Shown: positions 1 to 4,730 of the stretch, piece by piece
Numbering within the stretch: position 1 is the stretch's first letter
Layout: each line of letters starts with the position of its first letter
Assembly: GCA_021162925.1 (NCBI GenBank)
Contig: JAGGXQ010000031.1
Location: 1-7,117, forward strand
Reading direction: 5' to 3'
Length of the DNA stretch: 7,117 bases
Origin: Nitrososphaerota archaeon
GTDB lineage: Archaea > Thermoproteota > Nitrososphaeria > Nitrososphaerales > JAGGXQ01
Program-made: the position numbers and the translations under genes
Notes under the pieces: model-generated
Seen by the model: the letters and a program-made list of their open reading frames with translations, nothing else
Told to the model about the DNA's origin: nothing
Databases searched by the model: none

Positions 1-17
1 ACCTACGTCAAGGGGCG

Positions 18-383
18 CTAGACCTTCAGGTAGGTCAGCCAGCCCGATATCGCCATCCCTACCGCAAGCAGAGCAAGGCCCCCTAGGATGTACATGTTCG
101 CAACCCTCTTCGAGCTGGTGCTCGTGCCCCTGTGTATCAGGAAGACGCCCAAGAACCCCATGGTGACAGAGACGCCGAATATCAGGGCTTCGAGGCCCGT
201 TTCGGCGCTCCTGCTGGTTATGATGAGCACGTCGGGGCCCCACCTAGAGCCCTCTATCAAAGCGCTCACGGAGCCCGCAGCCACGAATATCAGGACAACT
301 ACGTAGATCCACATGAGCCAGTTACCCCCTCTTTTCAGGAGCTTCCTGAACCTGTAGAAGTAGTCCCGAAGCCTCTCGCTCAT
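18..383 (-). CDS. Small three-helix membrane protein, function unknown
   Basis: A 121-residue protein that I cannot assign to a characterised family. The N-terminus (residues 1-20) is strongly basic, followed by three hydrophobic segments at about 22-44, 63-84 and 95-118. By the positive-inside rule the N-terminus and the 85-94 loop (HRG, SSKR) are cytoplasmic, and the 45-62 loop and C-terminus lie outside. There is no signal peptidase site and no catalytic motif. The ATG at 383 is the only sensible start; it follows the HD gene stop by 33 bp and has a TATA-like box centred about 28 nt upstream, so it may be made from its own leaderless transcript as well as by readthrough. It is the last gene of the minus-strand block containing the cis-prenyltransferase. 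Small membrane proteins of this sort in archaea are sometimes labelled OST3/OST6-like; I could not confirm that here. That the gene is real is well supported by hydrophobic pattern and codon use. Confidence 0.8.
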   Translation of the reverse strand: MSERLRDYFYRFRKLLKRGGNWLMWIYVVVLIFVAAGSVSALIEGSRWGPDVLIITSRSAETGLEALIFGVSVTMGFLGVFLIHRGTSTSSKRVANMYILGGLALLAVGMAISGWLTYLKV

Positions 384-408
384 GGCGAAGGGGGATGGGC
401 TCGGTCGG

Positions 409-414
409 TTAAAA
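409..414 (-). promoter_or_regulatory. TATA-like box for the small membrane protein gene
   Basis: On the minus strand this reads TTTTAA, preceded by CTAAAC, which resembles an archaeal BRE. Its centre lies about 28 nt upstream of the ATG at 383, which puts the expected transcription start at or next to the start codon (leaderless). The box sits just after the HD gene stop. A chance match is possible because the motif is short. Confidence 0.4.
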
Positions 415-416
415 GT

Positions 417-1187
417 TTAGTGTATCCGCTTTATCTCCCTTCCCCTCTCTATCCCGACTACCTCGACGTATTCGGATATGCCCGAGCTCTCCACCTTCTT
501 CATGAGCACCCTCTCTATCTGGAAGACCCCAGCGGTGCTCCTCATGTGGACCTTTATCAGCACGGGCCGATCCGATCCCTTCTCGACCTCTACCTTCGTT
601 ATCGATAGGGCGGATAGGGAGTGCATGTCCACCTTTCCGAGGGTGTAGGGTATCCTGGCCCTTCCCTTCGCCATATCGGTTCCATCCGCAACCTTTACTA
701 CGCCGGCTTCCTTGCTCAGGCACACGATCCCTTCGTCGTGAGAGAATATCGCCTGGAGGACTTCTTGCCTTACCATCCTGGCCTTTACCTCATCCCTGTA
801 AAGGAGCGGCAGGAGCCTGTCGAGTATGGGGGCAGCTACGTAGCAGCCGTGGACGTGGTGTAGCTCCCTGTGGATCGAGTTGCCTATGTCGTGGAGGTAG
901 GCGCCTAGGAAGGTTATGAGCCTCGCATCCTCCAAATCAGCGCCCCAGTCCCTGACCGAAGAGTAGGTTACGTGGCCCTTGAGGAGATCGAAGATAAGCA
1001 TGGCGGAGCCAGAAACTATCCTGGAGTGGACGGCCCCGTGATCGTTGTACCCCATCCGCTTGACCGCCATCACGTTCGCCATCCTTATCGTGGTCTGGGT
1101 TTCTAGGTCGCCTTCAAGGAAGGAGAACGCCTTCTTTATCAAGGGGTGTTTGAGATACCTATCGATCAGGTGCTCCGAGACGAGCAT
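417..1187 (-). CDS. HD-domain metal-dependent phosphohydrolase
   Basis: A 256-residue soluble protein of the HD superfamily, whose members use two histidine/aspartate-bound metals to hydrolyse phosphoesters, often of nucleotides. The metal ligands can be read directly: H54 (in NDHGAVHSR), H99-D100 (AYLHDIGNS), possibly H106/H111 and H150 (FSHDEG), and D168/D171 in KVADGTDMAKGR, a motif typical of one archaeal/bacterial subgroup. The HD fold covers about residues 30-185. The remaining 70 residues form a predicted strand-rich tail (TKVEVEKG, PVLIKVHMRS) of unknown role. The substrate cannot be deduced. The ATG at 1187 lies 29 bp after the uppS stop; a T-run about 24 nt upstream could serve as its TATA box. 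Being immediately downstream of uppS suggests, without proving, a shared transcript. The family call is firm, the substrate unknown. Confidence 0.9.
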   Translation of the reverse strand: MLVSEHLIDRYLKHPLIKKAFSFLEGDLETQTTIRMANVMAVKRMGYNDHGAVHSRIVSGSAMLIFDLLKGHVTYSSVRDWGADLEDARLITFLGAYLHDIGNSIHRELHHVHGCYVAAPILDRLLPLLYRDEVKARMVRQEVLQAIFSHDEGIVCLSKEAGVVKVADGTDMAKGRARIPYTLGKVDMHSLSALSITKVEVEKGSDRPVLIKVHMRSTAGVFQIERVLMKKVESSGISEYVEVVGIERGREIKRIH

Positions 1188-1207
1188 GTATTTACTTCGC
1201 CACGCCC

Positions 1208-1214
1208 TAAAAAA
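1208..1214 (-). promoter_or_regulatory. T-run: TATA-like box for the HD gene, or uppS termination tract
   Basis: On the minus strand this reads TTTTTTA directly after the uppS stop codon. It is centred about 24 nt upstream of the HD gene ATG, a fair position for an archaeal TATA box with a leaderless start. Oligo-T on the non-template strand is also the main archaeal termination signal, so the same bases could instead, or additionally, reduce readthrough from uppS. The upstream BRE match is weak. Confidence 0.3.
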
Positions 1215-1216
1215 GG

Positions 1217-2002
1217 CTACCTCCCGAACCTCCTCTGCCTCTTCTGGTAGGTCCTTATGGCCCTTAGCAGGTCTATCTTCCTGAACTCCGGCCAGTAAAC
1301 GTCCAAGAATACGAGCTCGCTGTAGGCACTCTGCCAGAGCAGGAAGCCGCTGAGCCTCTCCTCCCCCGACGTCCTTATTATAAGATCTGGCTCCGGGTTC
1401 GGGAGGTGAGACGTGTAGAGGTGCCTTTCTATAAGCTCCTGATCGACGTCTTCGGGCCTCACCTTCCCTTCCTTGACCTCTTTCGCTATCTCCCTCACCC
1501 CATCGACTATCTCCTGCCTCCCCCCGTAAGCTATCGCAAGGTTGAGGAAGTGGCCGTCGTAGTCTTTCGTTACATCCTCCAGCTTGCTCAAGACGACCCT
1601 GATCCTTTCGGGCAACCTTTCTAGCTTGCCCATGGCCTTGACCCTTATCCTATAGTTGTGTAGCCTGGGGTCCTTGAGCAGGGCGTACAGCCTCTCTTCA
1701 AAAAGGTCGAAGAGCTCGTTGAGCTCCTCCTCGTCCCTCATCAGGTTCTCGGTCGAGAGCGCATAGACGGTTATCGTCTTTATGCCGAGCTCGTGGCACC
1801 ACTCCAGGACGTCCTCGACCCTGTCGGCCCCTAGCTCGTGCCCCAAGAACCTGGGTAGCTCGTGCTTCGAGGCCCACCTGCGATTTCCGTCGAGTATTAT
1901 GCCGATGTGGCCCGGCATCTCCCCCTTCTCCACCTGCCTCTTCAGGACCCTTTCGTAAACCTTGTACGCCCCGATGAGCTTGAGCAAGGTTAGGAAGTTC
2001 AT
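1217..2002 (-). CDS. uppS: cis-Prenyltransferase (polyprenyl/undecaprenyl diphosphate synthase family)
   Basis: A 261-residue cytosolic, membrane-associated enzyme that condenses isopentenyl diphosphate onto an allylic primer with cis geometry to make long polyprenyl diphosphates, the precursors of the dolichyl-type carriers used in archaeal N-glycosylation. All the family regions are visible: HIGIILDGNRRWA at residues 32-44 with catalytic D38, TVYALSTEN at 78-86, FLNLAIAYGGRQEI at 152-164, and the C-terminal pyrophosphate-binding block IIRTSGEERLSGFLLWQSAYSEL from 208 (R210, R216, S218). Length is normal for the family, with about 30 residues before the DGNRRW block. The start is the ATG at 2000-2002, which shares an ATGA with the stop of the DUF373 gene, so translation is probably coupled. 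The same reading frame stays open far upstream, but that part is a shadow inside DUF373. Chain length and primer cannot be read from the sequence. Confidence 0.96.
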   Translation of the reverse strand: MNFLTLLKLIGAYKVYERVLKRQVEKGEMPGHIGIILDGNRRWASKHELPRFLGHELGADRVEDVLEWCHELGIKTITVYALSTENLMRDEEELNELFDLFEERLYALLKDPRLHNYRIRVKAMGKLERLPERIRVVLSKLEDVTKDYDGHFLNLAIAYGGRQEIVDGVREIAKEVKEGKVRPEDVDQELIERHLYTSHLPNPEPDLIIRTSGEERLSGFLLWQSAYSELVFLDVYWPEFRKIDLLRAIRTYQKRQRRFGR

Positions 2003-3111
2003 ACCTCTTTTCTCTTGGCGAAGTGCTGGTAGACTATGATGAGGGCCAGGAGCGAGAGGGCCAAGCCGACCATTATCATCACGAACAGGCTCACCGGGCT
2101 CCCCCTCCCCTCGAGTATGTAGGAGAACTGGAGGACCGGCTGGTAGAGGAGGATCAGGATCACGAGCCCGATCGAGTTCCTGATCATCTTGACCCTGCCG
2201 CCTCTTACGTAGTAGATCGGGAGCATCGCCCCCAAGTATATCCCTATCGCTATCCATATCAGGGGTATCGAGCCTTCGAGCACGTACCCTATTATGGCCG
2301 GGGCGTTCATCAGGGCGTGGGTGAAGCCCTCGGAAGCCTCCGATAGGAGGGCCTCGGGCACGTTCGAAACCCCTTGGTAGAGGCCGGTCAGTATGATCAG
2401 GGAGCCGGCTATGGCTATGAACAGCTTCACGTATCCGACCACGGTCATCTTGGCCTTGACGATCTTCGGGATCACCCTGTCGAGCTCGAAGCCCCTTACG
2501 ATCATGGCGATCCCTATTATGCCCAGGGCTATGGCCGTGGCCTCCGTTAGCTTGTTGACCATTATCAGGATGCCAAGTGCGAAGAAGATTATCCCCGGGA
2601 CGCCTAGGGCGTACTTGGAATACCTCGGATCGTAAAACGCGCTCTTGAGATACCTGCCGAAGATCATGTAAGAGGTCTCTATCGATTGGCTCTGCTTCAC
2701 GACGACCCTCCTGACCGAGACGACGGGCAGGTAGCTCTGGATTATCGGTATCACCAGCTCGTCGTCGACCCCGTCGCTCACGAGCACGACCCCCGTCGCC
2801 TTCGTCTCTTCGGCAACCTTTTTGAACTCGTCCCTGACCTTCTTGTCGGCCTCGATCCCTCCCTCCCCCAGGCCCGAAACTACGGCGACTTCGCAATCGA
2901 TACCTTTCGACTTCAGCCCGTCGTACTCCTTTACGGCGGCGAATATGGCGTTCGCATCGGCCTCCTCTGGATCGGATACGGCGAGCTTGACGCCGGCGGC
3001 CAAGCACGCTTCCCTCCCGGTCAAGGGGGTCTCTATCCCCGCCTTCCTCCCTATATCGTCGTCCCTATCGACGCAGAGTACTAGAAGTCGCTCCCCCTCG
3101 CCGGCGCTCAA
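1999..3111 (-). CDS. DUF373 family archaeal membrane protein
   Basis: A 370-residue protein matching the archaeal DUF373 family, of unknown function. The first about 165 residues are soluble and alternate strand and helix. They carry the family blocks VLCVDRDDDIG (11-21), a TPLTGRE segment (28-34), KLAVSDPEEADANAIFAA (42-59) and VLVSDGVDDE (109-118). About six membrane segments follow, near 168-186, 190-206, 222-245, 272-298, 311-333 and 339-362. The clustered aspartates look like a metal or phosphate site in a Rossmann-like fold, which is my inference. The start is TTG at 3111: an in-frame TAG lies two codons upstream, no ATG or GTG precedes the VLCVDRDDD block, and a TATA-like box sits about 31 nt upstream. 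It begins 21 bp after the coiled-coil gene and its stop overlaps the uppS start (ATGA), pointing to equimolar production with the prenyltransferase. Confidence 0.92.
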   Translation of the reverse strand: MSAGEGERLLVLCVDRDDDIGRKAGIETPLTGREACLAAGVKLAVSDPEEADANAIFAAVKEYDGLKSKGIDCEVAVVSGLGEGGIEADKKVRDEFKKVAEETKATGVVLVSDGVDDELVIPIIQSYLPVVSVRRVVVKQSQSIETSYMIFGRYLKSAFYDPRYSKYALGVPGIIFFALGILIMVNKLTEATAIALGIIGIAMIVRGFELDRVIPKIVKAKMTVVGYVKLFIAIAGSLIILTGLYQGVSNVPEALLSEASEGFTHALMNAPAIIGYVLEGSIPLIWIAIGIYLGAMLPIYYVRGGRVKMIRNSIGLVILILLYQPVLQFSYILEGRGSPVSLFVMIMVGLALSLLALIIVYQHFAKRKEV

Positions 3112-3124
3112 ACCTCTATCCGAT

Positions 3125-3136
3125 ATGAGTGCTCAT
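3125..3136. repeat. 12-bp perfect palindrome upstream of the DUF373 start
   Basis: ATGAGTGCTCAT: 5-bp arms ATGAG/CTCAT around a TG. A direct CGAT flanks it on each side. It lies between the TATA-like box (3139-3146) and the TTG start of DUF373 and overlaps the stop of the coiled-coil gene. Its place just downstream of a TATA box would suit a repressor site, but 12-bp palindromes also arise by chance. Confidence 0.35.
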
Positions 3137-3942
3137 CGATTTAAATCTATTCCGTAAAGTATTCTGAGTTCGTCGAAGTTCAGCTTCTCCCCCCTCTCCA
3201 GCTTCTCGATTATCTTCTTCCTCGACTCGATCAGGAGGGCGTTCATGTCGACCGAGTCGCTTGAGGCCCTCTTCTTCCTCTCCTCTTCTAACCTCTTGCT
3301 GAGCTCCTCGAGCTCGCCGAGCTTCTCCCTTATCTTGCCCTTTATCTCGTCGAGCTCCCCCCTGAGCCTCTCCCTCTCCTCGAACATGCGCCTGAACTCC
3401 TCGTCGTCCAGAAGCCTGCTGTTCTGCCCTATCTTCATGTTGCACTCGTCGAGCTCCCTCTCGACCTCCTCCATCTCGGCGTCGAGCTCGTTTATCTTCG
3501 ACCTCAAAGCTAGGGCCTTCCTCTGCCGGTTGAGCTTCAGCTCGATCTCCATGGCCTTGCTGACGAGCTCCTTTTCCCTCTCTCTGGAGAGGGGCTCGGT
3601 CTGAATCCTCCATTCGAGCTCCTCTAGGGTCTTTGAGAGCTGCTCTAGGCTCTCCCTTGGAAGCTCCCTCATCAGCTTCCTGTACTTGGAGACGAGCTCC
3701 CTCTTACTCCTGTTGAGTTCGGAGAGCCTCATGTATATCCTGTGCTTCTCCCCCTTCAGCTCCCTCAGCTCCTTCTTGATCTCCCTCAGGCTGTTCCTCT
3801 TCTCGTTTATCTTCGAGGTCAGCTCCCTAACCCTCTTAAGGGTCTCCTCGAACCTCTTGCTCAGCGCCTTTATCTCCCTTATAAGGGATATCCTCTGCTC
3901 GTTTATCGACGCCTCCCGGCCCTTGGCAAGCCCTTCGCCCAT
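3133..3942 (-). CDS. Archaeal coiled-coil protein (COG1340 type)
   Basis: A 269-residue, highly charged protein that is coiled coil for nearly its full length, without membrane segments or a signal peptide. Heptad-rich Lys/Glu/Arg/Leu helices span about residues 12-95 and 120-225. Between them lies a non-repetitive break, LPRESLEQ and LEWRIQTEPLS (94-119), which is the hallmark of the archaeal COG1340 group. The C-terminus has a second conserved-looking non-coil piece, KLERGEKLNFDELRILYG (247-264), likely a small folded module or docking site. The biochemical role is not known to me. The ATG at 3942 is supported by a TATA-like ATTAATTA centred 28 nt upstream. It is the promoter-proximal gene of the minus-strand block and is separated from DUF373 by 21 bp. 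Hypothetical ORFs on the other strand in this segment are low-complexity shadows of the coiled coil. Confidence 0.88.
   Translation of the reverse strand: MGEGLAKGREASINEQRISLIREIKALSKRFEETLKRVRELTSKINEKRNSLREIKKELRELKGEKHRIYMRLSELNRSKRELVSKYRKLMRELPRESLEQLSKTLEELEWRIQTEPLSREREKELVSKAMEIELKLNRQRKALALRSKINELDAEMEEVERELDECNMKIGQNSRLLDDEEFRRMFEERERLRGELDEIKGKIREKLGELEELSKRLEEERKKRASSDSVDMNALLIESRKKIIEKLERGEKLNFDELRILYGIDLNR
3139..3146 (-). promoter_or_regulatory. TATA-like box for the DUF373-uppS pair
   Basis: ATTTAAAT, centred about 31 nt upstream of the TTG start of DUF373 and lying in the last codons of the coiled-coil gene. Spacing predicts a transcript beginning a few nucleotides before the TTG. 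A GAGG next to the TTG is too close to act as a Shine-Dalgarno, which also favours near-leaderless translation. Confidence 0.45.
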
Positions 3943-3966
3943 TCGGGATACTCTAAAATTCAGGAG

Positions 3967-3974
3967 TAATTAAT
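3967..3974 (-). promoter_or_regulatory. TATA box for the coiled-coil gene (head of the minus-strand block)
   Basis: ATTAATTA on the minus strand, centred about 28 nt upstream of the ATG at 3942, which predicts a leaderless transcript. The preceding GCAAG is a modest BRE. It is one half of the divergent promoter region shared with the plus-strand regulator gene. Confidence 0.5.
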
Positions 3975-3981
3975 CTTGCGC

Positions 3982-4018
3982 GCCGCCCGACGAAAGGATT
4001 TAAAAGATAGGGGCGGGC
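3982..4018. repeat. GC-rich inverted arms bracketing the regulator's BRE/TATA
   Basis: Left arm GCCGCCC (3982-3988) and right arm GGGCGGGC (4011-4018) are reverse complements apart from one extra base. They sit symmetrically around the TATA box at 3999-4005. A dimeric winged-helix protein binding both arms would cover the BRE/TATA, so this is a candidate operator, perhaps for autoregulation. GC-rich arms can arise by chance in this genome. Confidence 0.3.
3991..4005 (+). promoter_or_regulatory. BRE/TATA promoter of the DUF4443-type regulator
   Basis: CGAAAGG (BRE, 3991-3997) followed by TTTAAAA (3999-4005) is a very good match to an archaeal promoter. The TATA centre at about 4002 is 28 nt upstream of an in-frame TTG at 4030. 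This sets the likely start codon and rules against the longer reading frame from TTG 3976, which would have to run through the promoter. Confidence 0.65.
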
Positions 4019-4029
4019 AAAAGATCGAA

Positions 4030-4659
4030 TTGAAGGAGCTCGACGAGCTTCTTAAGGTTATGAAGGGGAGGTATGCGGGGCCGGGGGTGAGCTTCGGAGG
4101 GCACCAGATCCTTAAGGCCCTTATGATCATCGGGGAAGGGGAGATAGGGAGGGGTAGGCTGGCGAGGGAGCTTGGGATCGGGGAAGGGGCGGTTAGGACC
4201 CTGATCAGGAGGATGGTCTCCAGGGGCCTGGTCAAAACCGGGGCGAGGGGGTGCAGGCTCTCGAGGAAGGGGCAGAGGATCTACAGGGCCGTGAAGGAGC
4301 TCTTGCCGACTTCGGCAAGAATCCCTAGGAGCGGGCTCTCCGTCGACGAGGAGAACTTCGCCATTTTGGTGAGGGGAGGGGGGAAGGTCGTGACCAGCGG
4401 CCTGGCGGAAAGGGACGAAGCCATAAAAGCTGGGGCCACGGGCGCGACGACCCTGGTGTTCAAGAAGGGGAAGTTCGTGATGCCAAGGATAAGCGAGGAC
4501 TGTGAGAGGGATCACCCGGACCCGATATGGGGCATCCTGAGGGATAGCCTCTCCCCTAGGGATTGGGACGCCATAATAATAGGGAGCGCCAGGGATCGGA
4601 AGAACGCGGAATACGGGGCGATAAGCGCGGCGATATCCCTGCTCAAGCGAATGAACTGA
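4030..4659 (+). CDS. Winged-helix transcriptional regulator with DUF4443-type C-terminal domain
   Basis: A 209-residue soluble protein. Residues about 20-90 form a winged helix: a GGHQILKALMIIGEGE helix, then RGRLARELGIGEGAVRTLIRRMVSRGLV (41-68) as the helix-turn-helix, and KTGARGCRLSRKGQRIY as the wing. Residues about 103-205 resemble the archaeal DUF4443 domain, with LSVDEENFAILV, the block RDEAIKAGATGATTLVFKKGKFVMP (128-152) and WDAIIIGSA. I infer that this is a ligand- or partner-sensing domain. The TTG at 4030 is chosen because the TATA box lies 28 nt before it and the protein then starts MKELDELL; TTG 3976 (227 aa) lies upstream of the TATA box, and ATG 4060 would drop the first helix. 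Divergent to the coiled-coil gene and co-directional with the carboxylase genes, it is a candidate local regulator of either. No ligand can be named. Confidence 0.85.
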   Translation: MKELDELLKVMKGRYAGPGVSFGGHQILKALMIIGEGEIGRGRLARELGIGEGAVRTLIRRMVSRGLVKTGARGCRLSRKGQRIYRAVKELLPTSARIPRSGLSVDEENFAILVRGGGKVVTSGLAERDEAIKAGATGATTLVFKKGKFVMPRISEDCERDHPDPIWGILRDSLSPRDWDAIIIGSARDRKNAEYGAISAAISLLKRMN

Positions 4660-4662
4660 ATT

Positions 4663-4696
4663 AAGGCGGAAGACGAATTTCCTCCGGCCTTTTCTT
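4663..4696 (+). terminator. Hairpin plus T-tract after the regulator gene
   Basis: AAGGCGGA (4663-4670) pairs with TCCGGCCTT (4683-4691) to give an 8-bp stem with one bulged G, running into TTTTCTT (4690-4696). It starts four bases after the regulator's TGA. Archaeal termination relies mainly on the T-tract, so the hairpin may be incidental, but the combination fits a transcript end before the carboxylase promoter. Confidence 0.4.
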
Positions 4697-4709
4697 AAAG
4701 CTTATTATA
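4695..4709 (+). promoter_or_regulatory. BRE/TATA promoter of the acyl-CoA carboxylase genes
   Basis: TTAAAG (BRE-like, 4695-4700) followed by CTTATTATA (4701-4709). The TATA centre is about 26 nt upstream of the ATG at 4731, which predicts a leaderless transcript starting at that codon. The earlier in-frame ATG at 4716 lies only about 11 nt from the box and would probably not be in the transcript. Confidence 0.55.
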
Positions 4710-4730
4710 CCTGTTATGCTTGGCGGTTCG

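Noticed and set aside
132..608. Plus-strand 158-aa open frame across the small membrane gene and the HD gene
   Set aside because: Pro/His/Tyr-rich composition with no domain. It is antisense to two supported genes and a by-product of GC-rich codons.
2003..3007. Long minus-strand open frame continuous with uppS, giving an apparent 596-residue protein
   Set aside because: The upstream part is a low-complexity Arg/Gly/Asp-rich translation lying out of frame over the well-supported DUF373 gene. The uppS homology begins just after the ATG at 2002.
3245..3604. Plus-strand Ser/Leu/Phe-rich frame that looks like a membrane protein
   Set aside because: It is the antisense of a Glu/Lys/Arg-rich coiled coil, which always gives Ser/Leu/Phe-rich shadows.
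3116..3613. Minus-strand Arg/Glu/Gly-rich 165-aa frame
   Set aside because: A frame-shifted shadow of the coiled-coil gene with biased composition and no motif.
4716..4730. Upstream in-frame ATG adding five residues to pccB
   Set aside because: It is only about 11 nt from the TATA centre, too close to be in the transcript; ATG 4731 has the expected spacing. The difference is small and not excluded experimentally.
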